This document shows, one piece after another, positions 17,897-26,603 of a stretch of DNA of 64,000 bases. A program made the translations under genes and the position numbers. Source of the DNA: Haloarcula ordinaria (GTDB lineage: Archaea > Halobacteriota > Halobacteria > Halobacteriales > Haloarculaceae); the NCBI RefSeq assembly GCF_029338275.1, contig NZ_CP119789.1, positions 2,852,001-2,916,000 of the forward strand. Reading direction: 5' to 3'. Below the pieces are notes generated by a model. It did no database searches. It was not told the origin of the DNA and saw nothing but the letters and a program-made list of their open reading frames with translations. Position 1 is the first letter of the stretch, and every line of letters starts with the position of its first letter.

Positions 17897-18271
17897 TTAC
17901 TCCTCTTCGAGGACGGCGTTGACCTGCCCGTCCTGACCGGGACGGGAGGTGACGCGGGCGGTGCCCTCGGAGGTCTCGACGAGCGCGCCCTTCGTGATGA
18001 TGTTCCGGCGGGCGTAGTTGGGGTTCGAGGGGTTCTCGACGACGTTCTCGATGGTCGCCTCGACCGTCTCGGCGCCGTCCGCGACGCTCGCGACGTCGGT
18101 CGTGACGGCACGCACCTTGCTGGTGTTGCCGCGGGAGTCGACGACCTTCAGCTTCTGGTCGCCCACCTGCGTCTCGGTGGACTCCGTGCCGAGCTCGTGT
18201 TTCTTCTTCTTGTGGTTCGGCCGGCGCCGACCGCCTGTCCGCTTGCGAGGGGAGCGTCCCTGGTCTTTCAT
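17897..18271 (-). CDS. rps8e: 30S ribosomal protein S8e
   Basis: 124 residues, archaeal/eukaryal-type small-subunit protein. Diagnostic N-terminus MKDQGRSPRKRTGGRRRPNH and the ARRNIITKGALVET core are intact; the C-terminus RVTSRPGQDGQVNAVLEEE is the family end. It stands alone here, divergent from the DUF2240 gene across a 102-base promoter region. Confidence 0.97.
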   Translation of the reverse strand: MKDQGRSPRKRTGGRRRPNHKKKKHELGTESTETQVGDQKLKVVDSRGNTSKVRAVTTDVASVADGAETVEATIENVVENPSNPNYARRNIITKGALVETSEGTARVTSRPGQDGQVNAVLEEE

Positions 18272-18373
18272 ACCCGAGGAATGTCCCAGCGGCTACTTGA
18301 ACCGTTCGATGCCGAACTGTCGGCCGCCGCGCAATCGTAATCGTTACCCTCGGCGCACGCACCACCCAGAACG

Positions 18374-18814
18374 ATGAGTCTCAAGACGGCCGTGGCCGCG
18401 CCCTTCCGCCAGCGCGGCACGGAACGCATGGCCGAAAGCGAGTTCGTCGTCGCGCTCTCGCTGGACCGGGGCTGGTTCTCGCCGGACCAGGCCAAGACCC
18501 TCGTCGACATCGCCGCCAGCGAGGGCCTCGTCGAACAGGACGGCGACGAGCTCGTGGCCGTCTTCGAGCCGGGGAGCGTCGAAATCCCGGACGGGTTCGC
18601 GCCGGGCGAGGACATCCTCCAGTCGCGGTCGACGTTCGAGCGCGTCCTCGATACGGTGCTTGAGACCGGCGTCGAGAAACAGACGGCGGTCGCCGAGATA
18701 AACAGCCTCCAGTCCGAGCTCGGAGTGACGCTGGAGGCTGCCGCCGTCGTCTACGCTCGCAGTGAGGGCGTCGACGTCAGCGACGTCGCGGCCGACGCGC
18801 GGGAGGGGCTGTAG
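18374..18814 (+). CDS. DUF2240 family protein
   Basis: 146 residues. Begins MSLKTAVAAPFRQRG and has ALSLDRGWFSPDQAKTLVDIA and the C-terminal helical half seen in the archaeal DUF2240 family; function unknown. The first half looks like a winged-helix-like helical domain. The stop TAG (18812-18814) touches the ATG of the next gene with no spacer, which suggests coupled translation. Confidence 0.85.
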   Translation: MSLKTAVAAPFRQRGTERMAESEFVVALSLDRGWFSPDQAKTLVDIAASEGLVEQDGDELVAVFEPGSVEIPDGFAPGEDILQSRSTFERVLDTVLETGVEKQTAVAEINSLQSELGVTLEAAAVVYARSEGVDVSDVAADAREGL

Positions 18815-19183
18815 ATGGTCGAGGACCACATCACCGACGGGAAGCGAATCGGCCAACTGCTCGCCTCGGAACTGACCGGGCTCGAAGGAGGCCCGCTGGC
18901 CGCCGTGCAAGTGACCGATGCGGACCGAGACGTGGCACCCACCGACGAGGGGGCGTTCGCCTACGCTGTCGAGTTCGATGGCGAGCGAATCGGGACCGTC
19001 CACGTCACACCCGAGACGGCGAGACTGACGCTGCCCGCGACCCCGTCGGTGGCGGTCGAACGGGACGACGTCACCGTCGAGTCGACAGCCGAAGGGACGG
19101 TGCTGGTCGCCCACAGCGGCGCCTCGGTGAAGCGACTCGTCGACGAGCTCGTCGCGATGCTGGAGAACGATAGTAGTCAGTGA
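18815..19183 (+). CDS. conserved haloarchaeal hypothetical protein
   Basis: 122 residues, acidic, no membrane segment or cysteine motif. Beta-rich in the middle (FAYAVEFDGERIGTVHVTPETARL). I do not recognise a named family. It abuts the DUF2240 gene exactly and probably forms a two-gene operon with it, ending at the hairpin at 19192-19229. Confidence 0.7.
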   Translation: MVEDHITDGKRIGQLLASELTGLEGGPLAAVQVTDADRDVAPTDEGAFAYAVEFDGERIGTVHVTPETARLTLPATPSVAVERDDVTVESTAEGTVLVAHSGASVKRLVDELVAMLENDSSQ

Positions 19184-19191
19184 ACCTCAGT

Positions 19192-19229
19192 GCACACCCG
19201 ACCGCACGACAGCAGTGCGGTCGGTGTGT
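19192..19229. terminator. strong hairpin between two convergent genes
   Basis: Inverted repeat of roughly 14 bases per arm (CACACCCGACCGCAC against GTGCGGTCGGTGTG, one bulge) with a 7-base loop, located in the 54-base gap between the stop of the upstream + gene (19183) and the stop of the - gene (19238). Placement fits a bidirectional terminator or mRNA 3'-end stabiliser. Confidence 0.6.
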
Positions 19230-19237
19230 AAACCGTG

Positions 19238-19729
19238 TCAATTGTTACTGTAGGCCGAGTTCGGTTCCGCGATAACTTCCGCCGTCCAGGCGATGAACCC
19301 GGTGAGCACGAGCGCCGCGCCGACGAACGCGAAGGCCGCGGCGGTCACGATGACCGGTAGCGAGACGCCGAAGGGGATGCCAGCGATGACCACGAGCGGG
19401 GCGAGCGTGATAGCCACGCCACCGGTCGCGACGGCCTGGCGCTGGTGGGGCGAGAGGTTCACCCCGAACTGGAAGTACGGGTTCGATGGCTCGGGGGCCG
19501 CGAGGCCGAGGCAGAACAGCGGGACGCCGAGGAAGACGAGCGTCGCCGCGACGGCGTTCGCCCAGAACGCGCCCGGCGCGCCCGGCGGGACGAGTGAGAG
19601 CAAGGCGCCGACCCCCAGCAGGGTCATGCCACCGGCGAGCCCCAGGGGGCGTAGTCTCGAGTCATCCAGCATCCGCCCGAGATTCGGGAGCGTCTCGGCC
19701 ACTGGTCCGACGTTCAGAGAACGGTCCAT
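19238..19729 (-). CDS. haloarchaeal four-helix membrane protein
   Basis: 163 residues with four predicted membrane helices: PLGLAGGMTLLGVGALLSLV, a helix around AVAATLVFLGVPLFCLGLAA, GVAITLAPLVVIAGI, and IVTAAAFAFVGAALVLTGFIAW. No catalytic motif. The start at MDRSLNVGP is supported by a TATTAATC box (19751-19758) about 26 bases upstream, giving a leaderless mRNA. Function unknown. Confidence 0.75.
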   Translation of the reverse strand: MDRSLNVGPVAETLPNLGRMLDDSRLRPLGLAGGMTLLGVGALLSLVPPGAPGAFWANAVAATLVFLGVPLFCLGLAAPEPSNPYFQFGVNLSPHQRQAVATGGVAITLAPLVVIAGIPFGVSLPVIVTAAAFAFVGAALVLTGFIAWTAEVIAEPNSAYSNN

Positions 19730-19750
19730 AGCCCAAATTTTCGAGGAGAT

Positions 19751-19758
19751 GATTAATA
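19751..19758 (-). promoter_or_regulatory. TATA box of the four-helix membrane protein gene
   Basis: TATTAATC on the minus strand, centred about 26 bases before the ATG at 19729; typical of leaderless haloarchaeal genes. Confidence 0.5.
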
Positions 19759-19838
19759 CCCGCTGGCCCAATTATCATCCATGATATCGGCGGGTTGAGA
19801 AGGAAACGCTTGTGTCCCTGCCACTCGCGGCGATATCC

Positions 19839-20651
19839 ATGCACTTCTTCGACCGGCTCGCGGACCGCATCACCGCGGCGGATAGCGTCGTCTCCGTGGG
19901 GCTCGACCCGGACCCCGACCGCCTCCCCGAGACCGTCCGGGACGCCGACCTCCCGCGCTGGCAGTTCAACCGCCGTATCATCGATGCGACCCACGAACAC
20001 GCCGCCTGCTACAAGCCCAACGCCGCGTTCTACGAGGACGCCGACGGCTGGCGGGCGCTCCAGGAGACCATCGCGTACGCCCACGGGAAGGACGTCCCGG
20101 TCCTGCTCGACGCCAAACGCGGCGATATCGGCAACACCGCCCGGCAGTACGCCCGGATTCTCGACGACGACGCTGGGCCCGCGGCCGACGCCATCACGGT
20201 CAACCCGTTTCTCGGTCGCGACTCGCTCGAACCCTTCCTCCAGCGCGCCGACAAGGGCGTGTTCGTGCTCGGTCGGACCTCCAACCCAGGCGGTGCGGAC
20301 CTGCAGGACCTCGAACTGGCATCCGGCGAGCCACTGTACGAGCGCGTCGTCCACCTCGCCGACCTCTGGAACGACAACGGTAACGTCGGGCTCGTCGTCG
20401 GGGCGACGAACCCCGACGAGCTCGAATCCATCCGCGAACTCGTCCCGGACATCCCGTTCCTCGTCCCCGGCGTCGGCGCCCAGGGCGGCGACGCCGAGGC
20501 GGCCGTCGAACATGGGCTGGCAGACGGTGTCGGGCTGGTCAACTCTTCGCGGGGTATCATCTTCGCTGGCGAGGACGCCCACGGGGACTTCTTCGACGCC
20601 GCCGGCCAGTCGGCGAAACAGCTCAAACGACGACTCAACCAGTTCCGCTAG
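19839..20651 (+). CDS. pyrF: orotidine 5'-phosphate decarboxylase
   Basis: 270 residues; makes UMP from OMP, the last step of pyrimidine synthesis. This is the longer PyrF subtype (group 2, as in actinobacteria and haloarchaea): VSVGLDPDPDRLP at the N-terminus, catalytic LLDAKRGDIGNTA, VNPFLGRDSLEPFL, TSNPGG and the C-terminal phosphate-binding LVNSSRGIIFA. The ATG at 19839 (MHFFDRL) is the family start; a GTG 27 bases upstream is less likely. Its stop touches the stop of the convergent zinc-finger gene. Confidence 0.95.
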   Translation: MHFFDRLADRITAADSVVSVGLDPDPDRLPETVRDADLPRWQFNRRIIDATHEHAACYKPNAAFYEDADGWRALQETIAYAHGKDVPVLLDAKRGDIGNTARQYARILDDDAGPAADAITVNPFLGRDSLEPFLQRADKGVFVLGRTSNPGGADLQDLELASGEPLYERVVHLADLWNDNGNVGLVVGATNPDELESIRELVPDIPFLVPGVGAQGGDAEAAVEHGLADGVGLVNSSRGIIFAGEDAHGDFFDAAGQSAKQLKRRLNQFR

Positions 20652-20858
20652 TCAGAACCGGTAGGTGTCGACGCCGTCGGGGCGGTCCTCCGAGTCGGAT
20701 GTCTCCCCGCGTGCCGGCGGACAGACCTCGCTCGCACACTCTACGCAGAACCCGGTCTCCGCGTCCCAGTGCTTGTCACAGACCAGACTCCCACACCGGT
20801 CGCAGGTGTGCTCGACGTCCGAGTGGTTGCAGACCGCACAGAGTCCCGAGACACTCAT
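20652..20858 (-). CDS. small zinc-finger protein
   Basis: 68 residues. Seven cysteines and histidines arranged as CAVCNHSDVEHTCDRCGSLVC, then DKHW and CVECASEVC, forming a B-box/HIT-like double zinc-binding module. Short tail of polar residues. Such miniproteins are common in haloarchaea; role unknown. ATG at 20856-20858 chosen; an upstream TTG-like start would add five residues. Confidence 0.75.
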   Translation of the reverse strand: MSVSGLCAVCNHSDVEHTCDRCGSLVCDKHWDAETGFCVECASEVCPPARGETSDSEDRPDGVDTYRF

Positions 20859-20944
20859 GTGAAACGATAGCACGGCAAGCGTCTTGAACGCTTGGCTCGA
20901 CGACAGGCGAGACGCTTACGGTTCTCTGGACCGAAGGACTGTTC

Positions 20945-21496
20945 GTGCAGTACGAGCGGCTCATCACGGGTATCGCAGCGGTGTTCGCCGTCATGACGGT
21001 GGCCCTCACAGCCGTCGGGTTGTTCGCGAACCCGGCGGTGCTCTTTCTCGCGGCGATGTTCGCGGCCTCGACGTACTTCATGTACTACCATCTGAGCGGG
21101 AAGATGGCCGCGAGCGTCTACGAGCGCGTCGAGCGCCAGGCGGCCACGGGAACCCGGCGGACGGCTCGCGGTGGGTTCGGGGCGGGCCCGCGAGACGACT
21201 GGCGACCGCCGCGCGACGGCCAGCGGGCAGCGGGGGAGCGAGGTGGGAACCGCCGGCAGCGACGGCAGCGACGGCGGAGCCGCACAGGCCAGCAGCGCCA
21301 GCGCGTCCAGCGGTCACGTGGCCCGTCGACCGCCGAGGCCTACCAGCGACTCGACCTCGACCCGAGCGCCGACCAGCGGGCGGTCAAGCAGGCCTACCGG
21401 GAGAAGGTCAAGGAGGTCCACCCTGACACCGAGACCGGGAGCGAGACCGAGTTCAAGCGGGTGAAGGCGGCCTACGAGCGGCTGACCGACGACTGA
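20945..21496 (+). CDS. membrane-anchored J-domain protein
   Basis: 183 residues, GTG start. Two N-terminal membrane helices (about residues 6-50), then a highly basic, low-complexity arginine/glutamine-rich linker (65-125), then a C-terminal J domain (130-183) with the HPD motif in VKEVHPDTETG. J domains recruit and stimulate Hsp70 (DnaK). The J domain at the C-terminus of a membrane anchor, with no zinc or GF region, means it is not a DnaJ but a specialised co-chaperone. The basic linker is unusual in an acidic proteome. Confidence 0.82.
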   Translation: MQYERLITGIAAVFAVMTVALTAVGLFANPAVLFLAAMFAASTYFMYYHLSGKMAASVYERVERQAATGTRRTARGGFGAGPRDDWRPPRDGQRAAGERGGNRRQRRQRRRSRTGQQRQRVQRSRGPSTAEAYQRLDLDPSADQRAVKQAYREKVKEVHPDTETGSETEFKRVKAAYERLTDD

Positions 21497-21533
21497 CCGC
21501 AACCGGGAAACCACCGGACTCGCAAGGGGGCGT

Positions 21534-22223
21534 ATGGAAGCCGACAGCGACGTCCCGCCGCTCGTCGTCGACATCGACGGAACGCTGACCGACAGACACC
21601 GCGCCATCGACCCGCGGGTCTTCCCAGTCCTCCGGGAGTGGCCGGACCGCGTCGTCATCGCGACCGGGAAGGCCATGCCGTTTCCCATCGCCCTCTGTGA
21701 GTTCCTGGGCATCGAACGGGCAGTGGTCGCCGAGAACGGCGGGGTGGTGTTCGTCGAGGCGACCGACACGCTGCGTCTGGAGGGCGACAAGGAGGCCGCT
21801 ATCCGTGTCGCCGACGAGTACCGCGAGGCGGGACACGACCTGGGTTTTGGTCGCATTGACCTGGCGAACCGCTGGCGAGAGACGGAGGTCGTCGTGAACA
21901 TCGACCAGCCGCTGGCCCCACTCGAGCGAATCGCGACCGAACGGGGACTGCGAGTGCTCGACACCGGCTTCGCCTACCACGTCGTCGACCCGAGCGTGGA
22001 CAAGGGACGGGGGCTGGAGACAATCTGTTCTGAGCTCGACCGCACGCCGGCGGAGTTCATCGCGGTCGGCGACTCAGAGAACGACGCGGAACTGTTCGAC
22101 GTCGCCGGCGAGTCCGTCGCCGTCGCCAACGCCGACGAGATGGCCCTGTCCCGGGCCGACCGCGTGACCGACGCATCGTACGCCGACGGGTTCCTCGAAG
22201 CCGTGGCTCCGTACCGGGGCTAA
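21534..22223 (+). CDS. phosphoglycolate phosphatase, archaeal HAD type
   Basis: 229 residues. HAD superfamily, Cof-like cap. Motif I VVDIDGTLTD, motif II ATGK, motif III Lys in VDKGRGLETI, motif IV VGDSENDAELF. This matches the archaeal phosphoglycolate phosphatase family (TIGR01487 type). The start gives the standard short lead before motif I. A strong hairpin follows the stop. Confidence 0.9.
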   Translation: MEADSDVPPLVVDIDGTLTDRHRAIDPRVFPVLREWPDRVVIATGKAMPFPIALCEFLGIERAVVAENGGVVFVEATDTLRLEGDKEAAIRVADEYREAGHDLGFGRIDLANRWRETEVVVNIDQPLAPLERIATERGLRVLDTGFAYHVVDPSVDKGRGLETICSELDRTPAEFIAVGDSENDAELFDVAGESVAVANADEMALSRADRVTDASYADGFLEAVAPYRG

Positions 22224-22242
22224 CAGGCGACGCCACGGCCGT

Positions 22243-22282
22243 CCACGCGGGGTGGCGTCGCGCTCCCGCTATGCCCCGCGTG
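22243..22282. terminator. strong GC-rich hairpin after the phosphatase gene
   Basis: Perfect 10-base arms CCACGCGGGG (22243-22252) and CCCCGCGTGG (22273-22282) with a 20-base loop, 20 bases after the stop codon. No T-run follows, so it may act as an mRNA end structure rather than a classical terminator. Confidence 0.45.
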
Positions 22283-22407
22283 GCCGTTCAGTGCACAGGG
22301 CGGAGTGGGCCCGTCATGACTGATAAATAGTCGTACGGTCCGGAGGGTGAGAGGGTGAGTCACGCACCCGGCTCAGTAGGCAATAGCGGCCCCAATACCG
22401 GGGAAGG

Positions 22408-22415
22408 CTTTTATC
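22408..22415 (+). promoter_or_regulatory. TATA box of the GTPBP1-like gene
   Basis: CTTTTATC centred 26 bases before the ATG at 22438; leaderless spacing. Confidence 0.5.
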
Positions 22416-22437
22416 TCGTCCTCCGTTACGGGGGGAC

Positions 22438-24090
22438 ATGAGCCCCGACCGGGCCGTCCTGAACCGCGCGCTGGAACGCGGGGAACAGGAGGGCGGTAGC
22501 GTCGAGTTCAAAGAACGGCTCACCGAGAACCTGCATCTGTCCGACGGGCGACTCGAGTCCCTCGCGGCCCAGCTGCGCCACCGCGTCCTCTCGGGGGACG
22601 GGGAGGCCACATACGTGATCGGTGTCACCGACAACGGCGGTATCGCCGGCATCTCGCCGGCCGAGTTCTCCGAGTCGATGGACGTCCTGAGTCTGCTGGC
22701 CGACGAGGCCGGTGCACACATCGAGGAGGTCCAGACCTGGGGCGTCGACGGGGTCGGGGACCACGACGCGACCGAAGACGAAGCGAAGCCACGTGGTATC
22801 GTCGGCGTCGCCATCATCACCGAGGGGTCCGTCCTCACGGACGACGACCACATCGTCGTCGGAACGGCGGGCCACGTCGACCACGGCAAGTCCACACTCG
22901 TCGGGTCGCTGGTGACCGGGGCGGCCGACGACGGCCAAGGCGACACCCGGAGTTTCCTCGACGTCCAGCCCCACGAGGTCGAGCGCGGGCTGTCGGCGGA
23001 CCTCTCGTACGGCGTCTACGGCTTCGACGACGACGGTCCGGTCAGGATGGACAACCCGCATCGGAAGACCGACCGCGCGCGCGTAGTCGAGGAGTCAGAC
23101 CGGCTGGTGTCGTTCGTCGACACGGTCGGTCACGAACCGTGGCTCCGAACGACCATCCGCGGCCTGGTCGGCCAGAAACTCGACTACGGCCTGCTGACCG
23201 TCGCCGTCGACGACGGGGTGACTGCGACGACACGCGAGCACCTGGGCATCCTGCTGGCGACGGACCTTCCGACCATCGTCGCGCTCACGAAGGTCGACCT
23301 CGTCGACGACGAACGGGTCGAAGAGGTCGAACGTGAGGTCGAGAGCGCGCTGCGCGAGGTGGACAAGACCCCGCTCCGCGTCGAGCGCCACGGCGTCGAG
23401 ACGGCCATCGAGGAGATCTCAGAGACGGTCGTCCCCGTGCTGAAGACGAGCGCCGTCACCCAGCAGGGCTTCGCCGACCTCGACGCGATGTTCGAGTCGC
23501 TCCCGAAGACCGCCGGGGAAGACGGCGAGTTCCGGATGTACGTCGACCGGACGTACAACGTCCAGGGCGTCGGCGCGGTGGCGTCGGGCACCATCAAGTC
23601 CGGCGAGGTCCAGGCCGGCGACGAACTCCTCTTGGGGCCGATGCAGGACGGTGCCTTCCGCGAGGTTGAGGTCCGCTCCATCGAGATGCACTACCACCGC
23701 GTCGACGAGGCCAAGGCGGGACGCATCGTCGGTATCGCGCTCAAGGGCGTCCGCGAGGCCGACATCGAGCGCGGGATGGCCCTGCTGCCGCGCGACGCCG
23801 ACCCGACACCGGTCCGCGAGTTCGAGGCCGAGGTCATGGTCCTGAACCACCCGACACGTATCGGCGAGGGGTACGAGCCGGTCGTCCACCTCGAGACAGT
23901 GAGCGAGGCCGCCGTCTTCACCCCCGAGGGCGGCCAGTTGCTCCCCGGCGACGCCGGGCGCACGCGCGTTCGATTCAAGTTCCGGTCGTACCTCGTCGAA
24001 GCGGGCCAGAAGTTCGTGTTCCGGGAGGGGCGCTCGAAGGGCGTCGGCACCGTCACCGACGTCGCTCCGGTGGATGAGCACCCTCGTTAG
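22438..24090 (+). CDS. GTPBP1-family translational GTPase
   Basis: 550 residues. An N-terminal alpha/beta domain (1-135) precedes an EF-Tu-like GTPase: G1 GTAGHVDHGKSTLVG near residue 142, G3 DTVGHEPW (Val where most have Pro), G4 LTKVDLV, then two beta-barrel domains (VDRTYNVQGVGAVASGTI). This architecture is the archaeal/eukaryal GTPBP1/2 family, related to EF-1A and linked to ribosome rescue and mRNA decay in eukaryotes. The archaeal role is not settled. The ATG at 22438 is supported by the TATA box. Confidence 0.9.
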   Translation: MSPDRAVLNRALERGEQEGGSVEFKERLTENLHLSDGRLESLAAQLRHRVLSGDGEATYVIGVTDNGGIAGISPAEFSESMDVLSLLADEAGAHIEEVQTWGVDGVGDHDATEDEAKPRGIVGVAIITEGSVLTDDDHIVVGTAGHVDHGKSTLVGSLVTGAADDGQGDTRSFLDVQPHEVERGLSADLSYGVYGFDDDGPVRMDNPHRKTDRARVVEESDRLVSFVDTVGHEPWLRTTIRGLVGQKLDYGLLTVAVDDGVTATTREHLGILLATDLPTIVALTKVDLVDDERVEEVEREVESALREVDKTPLRVERHGVETAIEEISETVVPVLKTSAVTQQGFADLDAMFESLPKTAGEDGEFRMYVDRTYNVQGVGAVASGTIKSGEVQAGDELLLGPMQDGAFREVEVRSIEMHYHRVDEAKAGRIVGIALKGVREADIERGMALLPRDADPTPVREFEAEVMVLNHPTRIGEGYEPVVHLETVSEAAVFTPEGGQLLPGDAGRTRVRFKFRSYLVEAGQKFVFREGRSKGVGTVTDVAPVDEHPR

Positions 24091-24135
24091 GTATCCGCTA
24101 TTTTATCGTCCGGTCCTTCAGCTCGAACAACACCT

Positions 24136-24750
24136 ATGCACATTCTCCTCTTCGGCGCGAGCGGCCGGGTCGGCAGCCGCGTCCTCCAGCAGGCCAGGTC
24201 GGAGGGGCACGACGTGACCGCGTTCGTCCGGGATGCCGAAGAGGTCCCACCTGACGTCCCGACAGTCGTCGGCGACGTCCGCGACGTGGACGCGGTCGGT
24301 GACGCAGTGCCGGGCCACGACGCCGTCTGCAGCGCGCTCGGACCCGACAACGACGACTGCGTGCCGGTCCTCGAAGCGGGGATGGTGAACATCGTCGAGG
24401 CGATGGAGGCCGCGTCCGTCGAGCGGCTGGTCGCCGTCGGTGCGGACGGCATCCTCCAGGCCACGCCGGCCCGCCTCCGCCTCGAGACCCAGGAGTTCCC
24501 CGACACGATGCGCGCGCTCGCCAACGCTCACTACCGCGCGTTCGAGGCGGTCCGGTCGTCGTCGCTCGCCTGGACGCTGGTCTGTCCCCCCCTGATGCCC
24601 GACGGGCAGGTGACCAACCACTACCGGACGGCGACGGACTACCTTCCGGACGGCGGCCAGTCGATATCGGTCGGCGACATCGCGACGTTCGTCTACCGGG
24701 AGCTGGTCAGTAACGACCACGTCGGCGAGCGGGTCGGAATCGCCTACTGA
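24136..24750 (+). CDS. NAD(P)H-binding atypical SDR protein
   Basis: 204 residues. Rossmann fold with the GASGRVGSR glycine motif at residues 7-15, TAFVRDAEEVP, VVGDVRDVD, and HDAVCSALG. This is the NmrA/BVR-B-like atypical short-chain dehydrogenase group, often NADPH-binding flavin or quinone reductases or redox sensors. No canonical YxxxK pair, so a regulatory or reductase role cannot be separated. Its last seven bases overlap the convergent gene at 24744. Confidence 0.85.
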   Translation: MHILLFGASGRVGSRVLQQARSEGHDVTAFVRDAEEVPPDVPTVVGDVRDVDAVGDAVPGHDAVCSALGPDNDDCVPVLEAGMVNIVEAMEAASVERLVAVGADGILQATPARLRLETQEFPDTMRALANAHYRAFEAVRSSSLAWTLVCPPLMPDGQVTNHYRTATDYLPDGGQSISVGDIATFVYRELVSNDHVGERVGIAY

Positions 24751-25223
24751 GCGGCGAGCGCGTAGCCGTCGCCGTCGGTCAGGAGTCCGAACACCACGCC
24801 CCACGCCAGTAGATTCGAGACGGTGTCCCGCCAGACAGCCGTCCAGTCGGCGTGGCGGTTGCGCTCCCAGCGCGGAATCTCCTCGCGAATCGCCGCGAAC
24901 GCCTCGTCTGTGTCCCGTGATTCCGCTTCGAGTGCCACGAGGAGCTCGTCGACGAGGAAGACGTTCCTGCGGAACGCCTCGGCGGCCGCTCCCCGGTCGA
25001 GCGGTCGCTGGGTCCGGTGGTAGCCACGCTCCGACTCGCCGACGAGGCCGAGTGCCTGCAGGAAGGTGAGAACGGTTCTCGCTTCGTCGCGGGTCGCACA
25101 GTCGGTAGCGCGCTGGATGGCCCGACAGCAATCGGCTTCCGGTTCGGGGACCAGCGGAATCGCCGCTCGAACTTCGGCGAGTGCATCGAGCGACCGGGGC
25201 GCCGGAGCCACCTTGTAGCGCAC
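24744..25223 (-). CDS. haloarchaeal hypothetical, possibly winged-helix-like
   Basis: 159 residues, all-helical by eye. The first 75 residues (LPDALAEVRAAI-type helix, ATRDEARTVLTFLQALGLVGESERGYHRT) look like a winged-helix reader: helix-turn-helix followed by a wing with YHRT. The rest is amphipathic helices with WERNRHADW. I cannot name a family. Adjacent to mch, 2 bases downstream of its stop side, on the same strand, so likely co-transcribed with mch. Confidence 0.65.
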   Translation of the reverse strand: MRYKVAPAPRSLDALAEVRAAIPLVPEPEADCCRAIQRATDCATRDEARTVLTFLQALGLVGESERGYHRTQRPLDRGAAAEAFRRNVFLVDELLVALEAESRDTDEAFAAIREEIPRWERNRHADWTAVWRDTVSNLLAWGVVFGLLTDGDGYALAAQ

Positions 25224-25225
25224 GA

Positions 25226-26158
25226 TTAGAGGCCGAAGCTCTCGGCCAGCACGTCCTCGCTCGTCTCGCCGACAACGTGGGTGTCACCGCCGACGACGTC
25301 GATGGTCACCTGCGCGGGCGCGAACAGCTCCACCGGGAGGTCCTCGAACGCCCACTCGGCGTCCTCGAAGACCGCTTCGAGCGGAACGCCGTACTCGGTC
25401 GCCGCGACGGAGGCCACCTCGTCGAACCGGTCGAACGACTCGTCGACGGTCAAGTGGACCTCGGCGCCGTAGGCCAGCGCGTCGGTGGTCCGGGCCATCG
25501 CCGTCGCCTCGTCGCCGGCCACCGGTGCGACCGGCGCGCGGGCGTTCGCCGAGAGCACGGCGGCGGGGTCGAAGCCCAGTTCCGAGAGGCGGAAGACCGC
25601 GAGTTCGGCGGCCCGGGCGGCCGCCACGACGCTCCCGGTGACGCTCGCCGTCGAGAACACGGCGAGGAAGACACCCGTCTCCGGGACGCCGGTGCGTTCG
25701 GCGACCTGCGCGGCGACGGTCTCGTCGGGCAACTGGTCCGTCTCGATTGCGAGCACGGCGAAGTCCGCCGACTCCCGATAGCCGATACGCTGATAGACGT
25801 CCTCCTCGGCGACCAGTGCCCGGGCGGGCCCGCTCCCCAGCCCCTCGAAGTCGCCGGTGCTGAGCTCCCAGCCCCCTTTCTGTGAACACAGCAGCGCGAG
25901 GGCGGGGTGGTCCGTCGACAGCTCGAGGTGTGTCAGCGGCGCGCCGTCGACACTATCCATGGTCGTCTGGATCGTCGCCAGCCCGGCGGTCTGTATCTCG
26001 GCGAGCAACATCCCGGCCTCGACGGCGCCGGGCACCTCGACACCGAAGTCGAGGACGGCCGCGTCGCCGTCCAGCGCGTGGACGTCGATGGTGAGTTCGT
26101 CCGCGAAGTCGATGGCCTCGTCGACCAGCTCCGTGGCCATGCGATTGAGACTGTCCAT
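25226..26158 (-). CDS. mch: methenyltetrahydromethanopterin cyclohydrolase
   Basis: 310 residues, normal length. Interconverts methenyl- and formyl-pterin in one-carbon metabolism. Family signatures: SLNRMATELVDEAIDFADEL at the start, DFGVEVPGAVEAGMLLAEIQTAGL, STDHPALALLCSQKGGW, GSGPARALV and the late VASVAATEYGVPLEAVF. Haloarchaea are not methanogens; here the enzyme probably serves folate- or pterin-linked one-carbon flow from glycine cleavage, whose operon is also in this window (inference). Confidence 0.93.
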   Translation of the reverse strand: MDSLNRMATELVDEAIDFADELTIDVHALDGDAAVLDFGVEVPGAVEAGMLLAEIQTAGLATIQTTMDSVDGAPLTHLELSTDHPALALLCSQKGGWELSTGDFEGLGSGPARALVAEEDVYQRIGYRESADFAVLAIETDQLPDETVAAQVAERTGVPETGVFLAVFSTASVTGSVVAAARAAELAVFRLSELGFDPAAVLSANARAPVAPVAGDEATAMARTTDALAYGAEVHLTVDESFDRFDEVASVAATEYGVPLEAVFEDAEWAFEDLPVELFAPAQVTIDVVGGDTHVVGETSEDVLAESFGL

Positions 26159-26205
26159 GTCGCCCGGGTCGGGAGCGACGGATAAACAACTTCGCTTCTC
26201 GGGAG

Positions 26206-26526
26206 TCAGTCGCCGCCGCTCCGGGCCTCGCGACCCAGTTCCGCCTCCACGGCCTCGACTTTCTCGCTGGCGCGCTGGTCGACGTTCCGCTTGTCGTCGA
26301 CCTTCAGGAACGTCTCGACGCGGTCCGACCGTGCACCCACCGCCTCGTGGGCGGCGTGGGCGGCCGCGAACAGCTCCTCGCTGTCCTGTGCCTCGATTAT
26401 CGTCCCCATCGGCGTCGTCTCGTACTCGACGTCGAACGCGTCCAGCGCGTCGACGGCGTCGGCGACGTAGGGTGCCATACTCTCTTCGACGACCGGTGCT
26501 ACGGAGAGAAATCCGATACAGGCCAT
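26206..26526 (-). CDS. MTH1187-family thiamine-binding protein
   Basis: 106 residues, a ferredoxin-like fold of the MTH1187/YkoF family. Typical start FLSVAPV, then VDALDAFDVEYETTPMGTIIEAQ and RVETFLKVDDKR. Members bind thiamine or related pyrimidines; whether it buffers or transports is unknown. The acidic tail is haloarchaeal. Located 47 bases downstream of nothing on its own strand and upstream of mch, so it may be read together with mch. Confidence 0.88.
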   Translation of the reverse strand: MACIGFLSVAPVVEESMAPYVADAVDALDAFDVEYETTPMGTIIEAQDSEELFAAAHAAHEAVGARSDRVETFLKVDDKRNVDQRASEKVEAVEAELGREARSGGD

Positions 26527-26603
26527 GTGCTGGCTACCGGCCCGAACGGCAAAAGTGGTGTTCCGTGGTCACTCATCGACTCGCACGCACGCACCCTAGT
26601 CAC

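Noticed and set aside
24118..25287. 389-codon minus-strand frame opposite the SDR gene
   Set aside because: Arg-rich shadow; its neighbours on both strands are clear genes in other frames.
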